Assembly (NCBI GenBank): GCA_944381085.1
Contig: CALWJX010000001.1
Span: 1 to 64,000, forward strand
Length of the DNA: 64,000 nt
DNA from: an uncultured Clostridia bacterium
GTDB taxonomy: Bacteria; Bacillota; Clostridia; Oscillospirales; CAG-272
Direction of reading: 5' to 3'
Position 1 is the first letter of the stretch. Each line of letters starts with the position of its first letter. The notes beneath the pieces are model-generated. The model was not told the origin of the DNA and searched no databases. It worked only from the letters and a program-made list of their open reading frames with translations. Shown in pieces: positions 16,059 through 24,429 of the stretch. The position numbers and the translations under genes are program-made.

Positions 16059-16910
16059 GTGCGGAACAATAAATTTATTGTAAGTAAAAATGTTAAGGAT
16101 GTCATAAAACCTGCAAGTATCAATGAAAAAAACGGTCTGCGGACAAAAATATCGGCCGATGAGGCGGCATTTATCTCACTTGAGATAGGGGAACACATCC
16201 TTATTTGCGGCGGTGAAGTCAGCCGTGTTGAGGATACCGTGCGGCGCATATGCACAGCTTACGGAGCGGAAAGTGTGGATGTTTTTGCCATAATGTCTTT
16301 TATCATACTTACCGCGGAATTTGACGGCGTCAGCGTGACGCAGTCCAGGAGAATTTCCGGCGACAGGGTAAATAATTTTTATCGGCTTGAAAAGCTCAAC
16401 AACCTGTCGCGGACAATTTGCTGCTCCTGTCCCGTGAAACGCGAGGTAATAAGAAATATCGACGATATATATAAGAGCACCGAGCAGAAAGCGGCGCTGC
16501 ATTTCACGGGATTTGCCCTTACCGCTTCTGGCTTGACCCTTTTTTTCGGGGGCACCCTTGTTGATTCTCTTTGTTCGGGCGCAATTGCCTTATTTATGTG
16601 TATGCTGACGCGCTTTTTTGCCCGTCCGGTTTTGGCTGTTAACAGGCTGATTAGGGAGGTCGTCGTGTGCTTTTCGGGCGGGGTGATGGCTATTTTGTTT
16701 GCAAAACTCGGACTCGGTATTAATTCGGATAAAGTGATCATAGGCAGTTTGATGAATGTGGTTCCCGGTGTTTCGTTTACAAACTCTCTCAGAGACCTGC
16801 TTGGAGGAGACCTCATGACCGGGGTTTTCCGTTTGGCGGAGGTATTGATTGACGCTGTGGCTATTGCGAGCGGATATGCGCTGGCGATACTTTTACTCGG
16901 CTCAATGTGA
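16059..16910 (+). CDS. Threonine/serine exporter, large subunit (ThrE N-terminal domain)
   Basis: A 283-residue protein of the DUF1212/ThrE type. The cytosolic N-terminal part has DEAAFISLEIGEHILICGGEVSRVEDTVRRICTAYGAESVDVFA, very typical of the family; about five membrane helices follow, with the conserved NVVPGVSFTNSLRDLLGGDLMTG loop. It starts with GTG at 16059 after a GGGG stretch. Family knowledge: together with a small ThrE2/DUF3815 subunit it exports threonine, serine or small dicarboxylate-like solutes across the cytoplasmic membrane. The small subunit follows 16 bp downstream, forming the split two-gene version of the exporter. Confidence 0.88.
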   Translation: MRNNKFIVSKNVKDVIKPASINEKNGLRTKISADEAAFISLEIGEHILICGGEVSRVEDTVRRICTAYGAESVDVFAIMSFIILTAEFDGVSVTQSRRISGDRVNNFYRLEKLNNLSRTICCSCPVKREVIRNIDDIYKSTEQKAALHFTGFALTASGLTLFFGGTLVDSLCSGAIALFMCMLTRFFARPVLAVNRLIREVVVCFSGGVMAILFAKLGLGINSDKVIIGSLMNVVPGVSFTNSLRDLLGGDLMTGVFRLAEVLIDAVAIASGYALAILLLGSM

Positions 16911-16926
16911 CCGGAGCGAGACTTGT

Positions 16927-17421
16927 ATGGATTTTGTAAAGGAGATACTTCGTATAGTCATAACCGGCGCTGTCGGGACAGCGGGTCTTACACTCGTGTA
17001 CAATGTGGGAAAGCGTGTATATATCCCGGCGGTTGTCGGCGCGGTATTGACCGGCTCGGTCTGTAAAATACTGGAATATTTTATCGGAAACGTATTTGTT
17101 GCCGCGCTCATTTCGTCGGCGGTAGCCGCGATATATTCGGAAATAATGGCGCATTTGCTAAAAACTCCCACCACGGTGCTTCTGATACCCGGTATACTTT
17201 TGCTTGTGCCCGGAGGCGCGCTTTATTACACCATGTTTGGACTCTCACAGGGCAATAGCGCTTTGGCGGCGGAAAACGCGGTGTTCGCGCTCAGAACGGC
17301 GCTTGGCGTTTCGATAGGTATAATTGTAGTAACATTTTTGATGAGAACGGTTTTTCCGGGGCTTTTGTGGGGTGTCGGGAGAAACAGAAATAAAAACGGT
17401 AAACCGGGTAAAAGCAAATAA
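16927..17421 (+). CDS. Threonine/serine exporter, small subunit (ThrE2/DUF3815)
   Basis: A 164-residue membrane protein with about five hydrophobic segments. It has TVLLIPGILLLVPGGALYYTMFGLSQGN, the loop that marks the second half of the ThrE family. The ATG at 16927 is preferred to the frame opening at 16849, which would overlap the upstream gene. It forms a pair with the gene ending at 16910. Exported substrate not fixed by sequence. Confidence 0.87.
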   Translation: MDFVKEILRIVITGAVGTAGLTLVYNVGKRVYIPAVVGAVLTGSVCKILEYFIGNVFVAALISSAVAAIYSEIMAHLLKTPTTVLLIPGILLLVPGGALYYTMFGLSQGNSALAAENAVFALRTALGVSIGIIVVTFLMRTVFPGLLWGVGRNRNKNGKPGKSK

Positions 17422-17473
17422 ATTAATATCATTAGTTATATATTTTTATATTCAAGACGAAAGGAATAAAAAA

Positions 17474-18580
17474 ATGGCAAGGTCAAAGGTTTATTTTACG
17501 GATATGCATGTAAAACTGGGGACAAATCTGCCCGACAAGCTGCACAGACTGATGAAGGCTGCCGGATTTGAAAGTATTGATTTCAAGGACAAATTCGTTG
17601 CCGTAAAGCTTCATTTCGGAGAGCCGGGAAATCTGGCGTATCTGCGTCCCAATTACGCCAAAGTCGTGTGCGACTATGTAAAACAGCTCGGCGGAAAGCC
17701 GTTTGTTACTGACTGCAATACTCTGTATGTGGGAGGCAGAAAGAACGGAATAGACCACCTTGACAGCGCGTATGTAAACGGGTACAATCCTTTCTGCACC
17801 GGCGTTCATACGATTATAGCGGACGGTATAAAAGGGACGGACGAGGCTTTGGTGCCGGTGCGTAACGGCGAATATGTAAAGAAAGCCAAGATAGGCAAGG
17901 CGCTGATGGACGCCGATATAGTGATATCGCTTACACATTTTAAGGGACATGAGATGGCGGGCTTCGGAGGAGCTCTTAAAAATATCGGAATGGGCGGAGG
18001 TTCGAGAGCCGGAAAAATGGAGATGCACAGCGCGGGAAAGCCCAACGTGAACAGAGACCTTTGCATAGGATGCGGTCAGTGCGTAAAGATCTGCGCTCAT
18101 GACGCGCCCGAAAAGATCGACGGAAAGATGCGGATCAATCACGACAAATGCGTCGGCTGCGGCAGATGCATAGGAGTCTGTCCCAAGGACGCCATAACCC
18201 CTCCAATGGACGAATCAAACGACATAATGAATTATAAGATTGCCGAATATACTATGGCGGTGGTTGACGGCAGACCCTCTTTCCATATTTCTTTGGCGGT
18301 TGACATTTCGCCTTATTGCGACTGTCACGCGGAGAACGATATACCGATCACTCCCGACGTGGGTATGTTCGCGTCGTTTGACCCGGTTGCCATTGACATG
18401 GCGTGTGTCGACGCGGTAAACGCGATGCCGCCGATGGCGGGAAGCGTGCTTGAAAAGCACGGTTGTCACCATCATGACCATTTTAAAGACGTATCCCCGG
18501 ATACAAACTGGCGTTCGGCGCTTGAACACGGTGAAAAGATAGGCTTGGGAAGCATGGACTACGAGCTTATAAAGATCTGA
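17474..18580 (+). CDS. DUF362 protein with two 4Fe-4S clusters
   Basis: A 368-residue protein; the ATG at 17474 follows GAAAGGA. The DUF362 domain has VAVKLHFGEPGN, FVTDCNTLYVGGRKN, IVISLTHFKGHEMAGFGGALKNIGMG. Two ferredoxin-type motifs follow around residues 197-240: CIGCGQCVKICAHDAP and CVGCGRCIGVCPKDAI, each with a complete C-x-x-C-x-x-C-x-x-x-C. A third Cys/His-rich segment (CHHHDHFKD) is near the C terminus. Family knowledge: DUF362 proteins are cytosolic Fe-S proteins of poorly defined redox function, common in anaerobes. It sits alone between the exporter pair and the PPi-PFK gene. Confidence 0.88.
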   Translation: MARSKVYFTDMHVKLGTNLPDKLHRLMKAAGFESIDFKDKFVAVKLHFGEPGNLAYLRPNYAKVVCDYVKQLGGKPFVTDCNTLYVGGRKNGIDHLDSAYVNGYNPFCTGVHTIIADGIKGTDEALVPVRNGEYVKKAKIGKALMDADIVISLTHFKGHEMAGFGGALKNIGMGGGSRAGKMEMHSAGKPNVNRDLCIGCGQCVKICAHDAPEKIDGKMRINHDKCVGCGRCIGVCPKDAITPPMDESNDIMNYKIAEYTMAVVDGRPSFHISLAVDISPYCDCHAENDIPITPDVGMFASFDPVAIDMACVDAVNAMPPMAGSVLEKHGCHHHDHFKDVSPDTNWRSALEHGEKIGLGSMDYELIKI

Positions 18581-18659
18581 GCTTTAAAAATCGGCTGATT
18601 GCCGCCGGATATTGTTTTTGTTACGACAATAAAAAATAAAATAAAAGAACGGAGATATA

Positions 18660-19907
18660 ATGACAGTCTTGAATGGAAATGCCGTTGTTGGACAGTCCGG
18701 AGGACCTACCGCGGCTATCAATGCGACGCTCGCGGGAGTAATAAGCGGAGCTTTGAAAGCAAAGGAAATCGGGAAAATATACGGGATGAGGAACGGAATT
18801 GAGGGTTTACTTGAAGAAAGACTCATAGAGCTCGACGGTATATTTTCGGATAAGTCAAAGCTGAAAACTTTAATGACGACTCCCGCCGCGGCGCTCGGGT
18901 CCTGCAGAAAAAAGCTCCCGGAAAAAAACGACTACTCTTACGCCGCGGTGTTTGATAAGATTATTAAGGTCTTTCGCAAATACGATATAAAGTATTTTTT
19001 CTACATAGGCGGAAACGACTCTATGGATACGGTAAAAAAGCTTTCGGAGTATACCGATGAATGCGGATATGAAATGCGCGTGGTGGGAGTTCCGAAAACT
19101 ATTGACAACGATATTATCGGAACGGACCACACTCCGGGATACGGATGCGCGGCAAAGTATATAGCGACAACCATGCAGGAAATACTTTATGATACCGACG
19201 TCTATACGACAAAAGCCGTGACCGTTGTGGAATTGATGGGAAGGGATACCGGCTGGCTGACCGCGGCTTCCGCGCTCGGCAGAATCTGCGGCGGCAAAAG
19301 TCCCGATCTTGTGTATCTCCCCGAAAGGGTTTTCAGTATGGAAAATTTCTTTCACGATATCGTAACGGTATTTTCCCGAAAACCTAACGCGGTAGTGGCG
19401 GTTTCGGAAGGACTCAGGTTTGAGGACGGCAGATATGTGGGCGAAGGCGCCCAAAGCGGAAATGTTGACGCTTTCGGTCACAGGGCACTGTCGGGGACCG
19501 GAAAATCATTGGAGATTGCGTTGAGGGAAAGGTTCGGATGCAAGGCGCGTTCCGTAGAGCTGAATCTTCCTCAGCGTTGCGCATCTCATCTTTTGTCCGC
19601 GTGCGATATAAACGAGTCGTTCGGCGTGGGAAACGCGGCGGTTTCGGCGGCTTTACAGGGCGTGAGCCGGGAGATGATGGTAATATTGCGTGACGGAGAG
19701 GACGACGGGGAATATTCGTCTCTTTTCGGTCATATGGATATAGAGCTTATCGCGAACAAGACAAAATATGTGCCGGATAATTTCATAAATCAGCAGGGCA
19801 ACAATGTCACCGACAAATGTCTAGAATATATACTTCCTTTGGTAAACGGTGAAATTTACCCCGCATACAAAAAGGGGATGCCCGAATATTTTACATTCGA
19901 TATGTAA
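18660..19907 (+). CDS. pfp: Pyrophosphate-dependent 6-phosphofructokinase
   Basis: A 415-residue PFK-family protein. The start has VGQSGGPTAAINATLAGVI. At residues ~117-120 the sequence reads GGND; the Asp replaces the Gly of ATP-dependent enzymes and blocks the ATP alpha-phosphate. At ~145-151 it reads PKTIDND, with Lys in place of the Gly of the ATP-type PGTIDND. Together these mark the PPi-dependent class. Further substrate motifs are VELMGRDTGWLTAASALG and SEGLRFEDG. Family knowledge: reversible phosphorylation of fructose-6-phosphate using PPi, which saves ATP in anaerobic glycolysis. It has its own ribosome binding site (ACGGAGAT). The phosphoryl donor is inferred from two residues but the rule is well established. 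Confidence 0.92.
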   Translation: MTVLNGNAVVGQSGGPTAAINATLAGVISGALKAKEIGKIYGMRNGIEGLLEERLIELDGIFSDKSKLKTLMTTPAAALGSCRKKLPEKNDYSYAAVFDKIIKVFRKYDIKYFFYIGGNDSMDTVKKLSEYTDECGYEMRVVGVPKTIDNDIIGTDHTPGYGCAAKYIATTMQEILYDTDVYTTKAVTVVELMGRDTGWLTAASALGRICGGKSPDLVYLPERVFSMENFFHDIVTVFSRKPNAVVAVSEGLRFEDGRYVGEGAQSGNVDAFGHRALSGTGKSLEIALRERFGCKARSVELNLPQRCASHLLSACDINESFGVGNAAVSAALQGVSREMMVILRDGEDDGEYSSLFGHMDIELIANKTKYVPDNFINQQGNNVTDKCLEYILPLVNGEIYPAYKKGMPEYFTFDM

Positions 19908-19961
19908 ATCAATTTATAATAACTGACTCGGATAAGAAAAAGAAAGGTTCGGAATTTGAAA

Positions 19962-21401
19962 ATGGCAAAAGAAAAAAAGGTTGAGCAAATTACCTCTATG
20001 GATACTGATTTCGCTCAGTGGTATACCGACGTGGTAAAGAAGGCGGAGCTTGTGGATTACTCTGGGGTAAAGGGCTGTATGATAATAAGACCGTACGGCT
20101 ATGCTATCTGGGAAAACATACAAAAGGAACTTGACGGGCGGTTTAAAGCGCTTGGACATGAAAATGTGTACATGCCTATGTTTATACCGGAAAGTCTGCT
20201 TCAGAAAGAAAAGGACCATGTAAAAGGTTTTGCTCCCGAATGCGCGTGGGTGACGGTAGGAGGAGATAATCAGCTTTCTGAACGTCTGGCGGTCCGTCCT
20301 ACCTCCGAAACTTTGTTCTGTGACCATTTCAAAAATGTAATTCATTCGTACCGCGACCTGCCGAAGCTCTACAATCAGTGGGTAAATGTGGTACGTTGGG
20401 AAAAAACCACCCGCCCGTTTCTCCGCACTTCGGAATTTCTGTGGCAGGAGGGACATACCATGCACGAGACCGAAGAGGAGGCAAGGGAAGAGACTCTGAG
20501 GATGCTCGGCGTGTATGAAGACTTTTATCTTAATGTTCTCGCGATTCCCGCGATTACAGGAAGAAAGACCGAAAAGGAAAAATTCGCGGGAGCGATTGAG
20601 ACGTATACGATTGAACCTATGATGCACAACGGGGTCGCGCTTCAGGGAGGAACGTCGCACTATTTCGGGGACGGATTCGCGAAAGCGTTTGACATTACAT
20701 TTACAGGTAGAGACAATACAATAAAATATCCTTTTCAGACGTCCTGGGGAGTGTCTACCCGTTCTATCGGAGCTATAATCATGACGCACGGCGATGACAA
20801 CGGTCTTATTCTTCCTCCGCGCGTGGCGCCTGTACAAACGGTAATAATTCCCGTCGCTCAGCATAAGGAAGGCGTTCTTGAAAAGGCAAATGAAATAAAA
20901 GAGCGGCTGTCGGCCGCCGGTGTAAGGGTAAAGGTTGACGACAGCGACAACAGCGCCGGATGGAAGTACAGCCAGTATGAAATGAAGGGCGTGCCCGTCA
21001 GGCTTGAGATAGGTCCCAGAGATATTGAGTCCGGCGTTTGCGTGCTTGTCAGCCGTGTCTCCGGGGAGAAAAAGACTGTCGCGATTGAAAGCGTTGAGTC
21101 TGAGGTGGCGGCAATGCTCGATTACGTTCACAATGAGCTTGTGGACCGCGCGCGCAGAAATCTCGCGCAGAAGACAAATGAAGCGAGGAGCTATGAGGAA
21201 TTTCTGGATTGCGCTCAGAACCGTCCCGGTTTCATTAAAGCTATGTGGTGCGGAGACGAGGAATGCGAGAATAAAATAAAAGACGAAACCGGCGGTGTAA
21301 AGTCCCGCTGTATTCCGTTTGTCGAGGATAAGCTTTCCGACGTCTGTGTTTGCTGTGGGAAACCCGCGAAACATATGGTGGTCTGGGGCAGACAATACTG
21401 A
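19962..21401 (+). CDS. proS: Prolyl-tRNA synthetase, archaeal/eukaryal (type 3) form
   Basis: A 479-residue class II aminoacyl-tRNA synthetase. Class II motifs are visible: motif 2 as [22 protein letters not shown] and motif 3 as [19 protein letters not shown]; the proline pocket TSxxL... [19 protein letters not shown] is also present. It lacks the large insertion domain of the usual bacterial (type 1) enzyme and ends with the zinc-binding-like C-terminal domain of the type 3 enzyme (WCGDEECE ... [19 protein letters not shown]), four Cys in two pairs. The start at ATG 19962 gives MAKEKK, usual for the family; an in-frame TTG six bases upstream is better spaced from AGAAAGG and cannot be ruled out. 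No T-box leader. Confidence 0.95.
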   Translation: MAKEKKVEQITSMDTDFAQWYTDVVKKAELVDYSGVKGCMIIRPYGYAIWENIQKELDGRFKALGHENVYMPMFIPESLLQKEKDHVKGFAPECAWVTVGGDNQLSERLAVRPTSETLFCDHFKNVIHSYRDLPKLYNQWVNVVRWEKTTRPFLRTSEFLWQEGHTMHETEEEAREETLRMLGVYEDFYLNVLAIPAITGRKTEKEKFAGAIETYTIEPMMHNGVALQGGTSHYFGDGFAKAFDITFTGRDNTIKYPFQTSWGVSTRSIGAIIMTHGDDNGLILPPRVAPVQTVIIPVAQHKEGVLEKANEIKERLSAAGVRVKVDDSDNSAGWKYSQYEMKGVPVRLEIGPRDIESGVCVLVSRVSGEKKTVAIESVESEVAAMLDYVHNELVDRARRNLAQKTNEARSYEEFLDCAQNRPGFIKAMWCGDEECENKIKDETGGVKSRCIPFVEDKLSDVCVCCGKPAKHMVVWGRQY

Positions 21402-21414
21402 TTTTGGCAAAACC

Positions 21415-21452
21415 TGTGGGAGAGACTTTTTTAAGTTTTTCCCGCATTTTTA
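21415..21452 (+). terminator. Rho-independent terminator after proS
   Basis: GTGGGAGAGACTT pairs with AAGTTTTTCCCGC (13 bp with three G-U pairs) around a T4 loop, followed by ATTTTT. Confidence 0.65.
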
Positions 21453-21500
21453 AAACCGATTATTTTTGCCGCGTTAAACAAATCGGAAAGAGAGGGGAAA

Positions 21501-22643
21501 ATGCGTTCGGTTAAAAAGTATATTCAAAACTGCATAAAAAGCATAGACCCTTTCCTGTTTGTATGTACTTTGCTGCTTTCAGCCATCGGCATACTGACTA
21601 TATTCGGGGCGGTTGACAATTTCGGCAAGCGAAAGCTTATCATGCAGGTCGCGATGACCGTCGCGGGTATAATAGCGACCTTTATAATTGCGAATATGGA
21701 TTATCACCTTATTGTAGACAGGCTTTGGATTTTTATGATAGCCGCCTCCGTGCTTTTGCTGGCAATAACTCTTGTCTTCGGAAGTTCCGGAGAGTCAAGG
21801 GAAACTTCAAACAAGGCGTGGCTGGAAATTCCCTTCGTGGGAATCGCCATACAACCGTCCGAATTTGTGAAGATCGCCATGGTGTGTACATACGCGAAGC
21901 ATATTTCGCTTGTGAAGGATAAAATAAACAGACCTTTGCCGCTTCTGGGGCTTGCTCTGCACGCCGGGCTTATCGTGGGATTAATACTTTTGTCCGGGGA
22001 TCTGGGAGTCGCGCTTGTATATATGGGTTTTCTGCTTATTATGCTTTTCTGCGCCGGACTTTCGGGCTGGTATTTCGCGGGAGGATTTGCCGCGATACTT
22101 CTGGCTTTTCCCGTGATCTGGGACAATCTCGCGGAATATCAGCAGAAGCGCATTATAGTAGGCTTTAATCCGGAGCTTGACCCGCTTGATAAAGGGCTTC
22201 AGCCTTTGATGTCCAAGCAGTGTATCGAGAACGGAGGTATATTCGGAATAGGTCTTTTCGGAAAGGGAGGATATGAGGACCTCGCAGCGTCGCACACGGA
22301 TTTCATATTTGCCACGGTGTGTGAAAAATTCGGGATGATAGGCGGAATACTTACGGTTTTGCTTTTGCTTATGGCGGTTATAAGAATTTTTATGATAGCC
22401 AGAATGTGCGGGAGCGACTACGGCGCGTATATTTGCGTCGGCGTCGGAGCTATACTTATTGTTCAGACGGTCGAAAATATAGGTATGTGTCTGGCCATGC
22501 TCCCGGTTGTGGGACTGACTTTGCCGTTCGTGTCCTGCGGCGGTTCATCTGTCCTGGCGACATATATATTGGTTGCTCTTGTCCACAGTGTCCAGCGTCA
22601 CCGCCTGAGGATGAAATCCGATTATTCGGCGCGGCAGCGCTGA
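21501..22643 (+). CDS. rodA: SEDS-family peptidoglycan polymerase RodA
   Basis: A 380-residue polytopic membrane protein with about ten hydrophobic segments. SEDS landmarks: IDPFLFVCTLLLSAIGI at the first helix, WLEIPFVGIAIQPSEFVKIAMV, LSGDLGVALVYMGFLL (catalytic Asp in the large loop region), NGGIFGIGLFGKGG, ASHTDFIFATVCEKFG and GLTLPFVSCGGSSVLATY. The absence of an FtsW-type C-terminal tail and the HTDFIFA signature favour RodA. Family knowledge: glycosyltransferase that polymerises lipid II during cell elongation. It has its own ribosome binding site (AGAGAGGGG) after the proS terminator and is followed by a terminator at 22693. Confidence 0.9.
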   Translation: MRSVKKYIQNCIKSIDPFLFVCTLLLSAIGILTIFGAVDNFGKRKLIMQVAMTVAGIIATFIIANMDYHLIVDRLWIFMIAASVLLLAITLVFGSSGESRETSNKAWLEIPFVGIAIQPSEFVKIAMVCTYAKHISLVKDKINRPLPLLGLALHAGLIVGLILLSGDLGVALVYMGFLLIMLFCAGLSGWYFAGGFAAILLAFPVIWDNLAEYQQKRIIVGFNPELDPLDKGLQPLMSKQCIENGGIFGIGLFGKGGYEDLAASHTDFIFATVCEKFGMIGGILTVLLLLMAVIRIFMIARMCGSDYGAYICVGVGAILIVQTVENIGMCLAMLPVVGLTLPFVSCGGSSVLATYILVALVHSVQRHRLRMKSDYSARQR

Positions 22644-22692
22644 TTCATAGAAAATTTATCGCGCATATTTTTAAAACACACATATTTTTATG

Positions 22693-22738
22693 CCTTCGGA
22701 AATATAATTCAGTAAAGAATTATTTTCCGAAGGTTTTT
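22693..22738 (+). terminator. Rho-independent terminator after rodA
   Basis: CCTTCGGAAATATAATTC pairs with GAATTATTTTCCGAAGG around AGTAAA, followed by TTTTTCG. The following stretch 22739-22954 holds no gene, hairpin or promoter that I can support; a frame covering 22406-22828 is a shadow of rodA that runs through the terminator. Confidence 0.85.
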
Positions 22739-22954
22739 CGTATAAGATGTGTCGGCTTGCTTTTGCGGCTGGTCGCGCGTACATTCGGGTTGTTTGGATT
22801 GTGCGCGTTTACAGTAGTTGATACATAGGTTGATTTTGCTTTCGCGATAAGGTAAAATTACCAGATTATGCGAATTGACCGAGTGTCGTTGAATCTGACG
22901 GCAAGGAAATTTTCAAATATTTTAAGCCGCCTGTGAGCGGTATGGGAGGTATTT

Positions 22955-23455
22955 ATGTTTATCTATTCATTCCGTGCCGGGACGATAAAATTTTTCGGCA
23001 TTATATGTGTTGCTTTGGTAGCTTTGATTGCTCTTATCGCGTTTGTTCCGACATATGCATCCGGGAATGAACCCTCGCAGGATACGCCCGTGAACAAGTC
23101 GGAAACCGTCGATTACCGCTACGATAAGGTCAAGAGTGTGGGCGACGCGGCGGAATTTCTGTCGCAGTTCGGATGGACGGTCAATGCCGGCGCCGCGGAG
23201 CAGACAGAGGTAACCATCCCCGGAGAGTTTGACAAAATATTTGCCGGATATAATGAGATTCAGAAATCTCAGGGTCTTGATCTCTCAAAATATAAGAAAA
23301 AAGATGTGACAAGATATACTTTTGAGGTGACAAACTACCCGGATTACGAGGGAAAGGTTTACGCCAATGTGTTGGTATACCGCAATAAGGTCATAGGCGG
23401 CGATATATGCTCCGCGGATGTAAGCGGTTTTATCCATGGCTTTGAGAAAAAATGA
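22955..23455 (+). CDS. DUF4830-type membrane-anchored protein
   Basis: A 166-residue protein with one N-terminal membrane helix (IKFFGIICVALVALIALIAFVPTYA) and a small exported domain. The domain has SVGDAAEFLSQFGWTVNAG, VTIPGEFDKIFAGYNEIQKSQGLDLSKYKKKDVTRYTFEVTNYP and VYANVLVYRNKVIGGDICSAD, which matches the layout of the DUF4830 family known from Clostridia. The function is unknown. The start follows a GGGAGG ribosome binding site, and the gene is monocistronic, ending 45 bp before a terminator. Confidence 0.75.
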   Translation: MFIYSFRAGTIKFFGIICVALVALIALIAFVPTYASGNEPSQDTPVNKSETVDYRYDKVKSVGDAAEFLSQFGWTVNAGAAEQTEVTIPGEFDKIFAGYNEIQKSQGLDLSKYKKKDVTRYTFEVTNYPDYEGKVYANVLVYRNKVIGGDICSADVSGFIHGFEKK

Positions 23456-23499
23456 TTTGAATAATACATATGTGAGCTGTAAAAAGTTTCAAAAAATAA

Positions 23500-23543
23500 A
23501 ACAGAGCCGGGAGCACGCAGGGGCGCTATGGCTCTGTTTTTCG
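23500..23543 (+). terminator. Rho-independent terminator
   Basis: ACAGAGCC pairs with GGCTCTGT across a 21-base loop, followed by TTTTTCG. From here to 23707 there is an AT-rich stretch with one weak hairpin (TTTTACT...AGTAAAA, 23582-23615) that might end the minus-strand ibrB transcript; nothing else is seen. Confidence 0.75.
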
Positions 23544-23707
23544 TTACAAGAATTAATGAACATCGTTGTAATGCAAGTATGTTTTACTCACATGCGCATA
23601 ATACGCAAGTAAAAATATTGAATTTTATTACCGGCAAATGAGAGGAGTGTAACTAACATCTTTTTTGCTTACAAATTGCAGACACTGTATTTTTATCTTA
23701 TCATCAT

Positions 23708-24304
23708 TTACACCGTCAAGTCAGCAAGTTCTTTTTCTTCTTCCGAGGCTTCTTCACATTCGGCTCTGTCTTCTTCCTCGTAATACTCGTCCTCAACGGG
23801 CTGCCATGCCTCTCCGAAATTTATGTCTTTGAAGAGCGACGCAAGTCCTGTGATCTGTTTCAATCGAAGTATTTCATCAGTATCCATTCCGAGATGTTTG
23901 GATATCCACGTGTCGGATCTTCCGAGTTCATGGAGTTCCTTTATAATGTTGCTCATCAGGTCGACGTCGTGTGACCCCCGCGCGCGGTTGTGGCGTATTG
24001 TGCTTGCCATCCGGTTGTCAAGACTCTTGTTGATTACCGAAACCGGAAGCATTCCTTTTTCTCTTTCCCGTATATCGGGATAGTCAAGCATAATGCGGTA
24101 ACGGTGAAACCCGTCTACTATTACATATTTGTCTTTTTCTTTTATGTAGTAGCAGACAATCGGCATGGTGTAGCCGTCCTCTCTGATGCTGTCGTAAAGC
24201 AGCTTCATTTCGGGAGGCGCTACCGCGTTTGGATTGTATGTATTGGGAGTTATTTTTTCAATCGGTACCGGTATTACATTGTAAACGGGACTTATAAATG
24301 CCAT
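23708..24304 (-). CDS. ibrB: IbrB-like ParB/Srx-fold protein
   Basis: A 198-residue protein with a ParB-type N-terminal domain: VPIEKITPNTYNPNAVAPPEMKLLYDSIREDGYTMPIV, then VIVDGFHRYRIML, where the D-G-x-x-R-x-R loop is the nucleotide-binding motif of ParB/Srx proteins. The second half has a helix-turn-helix-like region and a very acidic tail (EDEYYEEEDRAECEEASEEEKEL). The ATG at 24304 follows GGAGG and is preferred to an in-frame TTG at 24325. In E. coli ibrA and ibrB act together on expression of eib surface protein genes, and such PAPS-reductase-like/ParB pairs are common on phages and islands. Here it lies downstream of ibrA with element R3 between the two genes. Confidence 0.75.
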   Translation of the reverse strand: MAFISPVYNVIPVPIEKITPNTYNPNAVAPPEMKLLYDSIREDGYTMPIVCYYIKEKDKYVIVDGFHRYRIMLDYPDIREREKGMLPVSVINKSLDNRMASTIRHNRARGSHDVDLMSNIIKELHELGRSDTWISKHLGMDTDEILRLKQITGLASLFKDINFGEAWQPVEDEYYEEEDRAECEEASEEEKELADLTV

Positions 24305-24426
24305 AATGATCCTCCATGCCGCCAAAGGCGGCTCAAATAAATTTTTCGTGTTGTAAAAAGCGTTAAGCTTTTCGGAAAATTAATGCGTAAAATCACCGTA
24401 TTTTGAGAAGGCGGAATATAACTATG
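24305..24426 (-). repeat. Repeat family R3, copy 1: intercistronic element between ibrA and ibrB
   Basis: Read on the minus strand it begins a few bases after the ibrA stop and ends at the ribosome binding site of ibrB. It has the hairpin AAAAGC-(5)-GCTTTT next to AATTTTCCG, the block TTTTACGCAT, the block ATTTGAGCC and a terminal hairpin GCCGCC-TTT-GGCGGC, directly followed by ATGGAGGATC and the start codon. The same blocks in the same order occur at 45238-45400. Twenty-five of 29 bases in the central block match between the copies. The terminal hairpin differs in sequence but stays paired. Confidence 0.6.
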
Positions 24427-24429
24427 ACG

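Noticed and set aside
19908..19961. T-box leader before proS
   Set aside because: The gap is only 54 bases and contains none of the T-box conserved sequence or a terminator.
19914..21410. 498-codon open frame on the minus strand
   Set aside because: It is antisense to proS, has no recognisable protein features, and arises from the codon bias of the real gene.
22406..22828. 140-codon plus-strand frame overlapping the end of rodA
   Set aside because: It runs through the rodA terminator in another frame, without a ribosome binding site or recognisable features.
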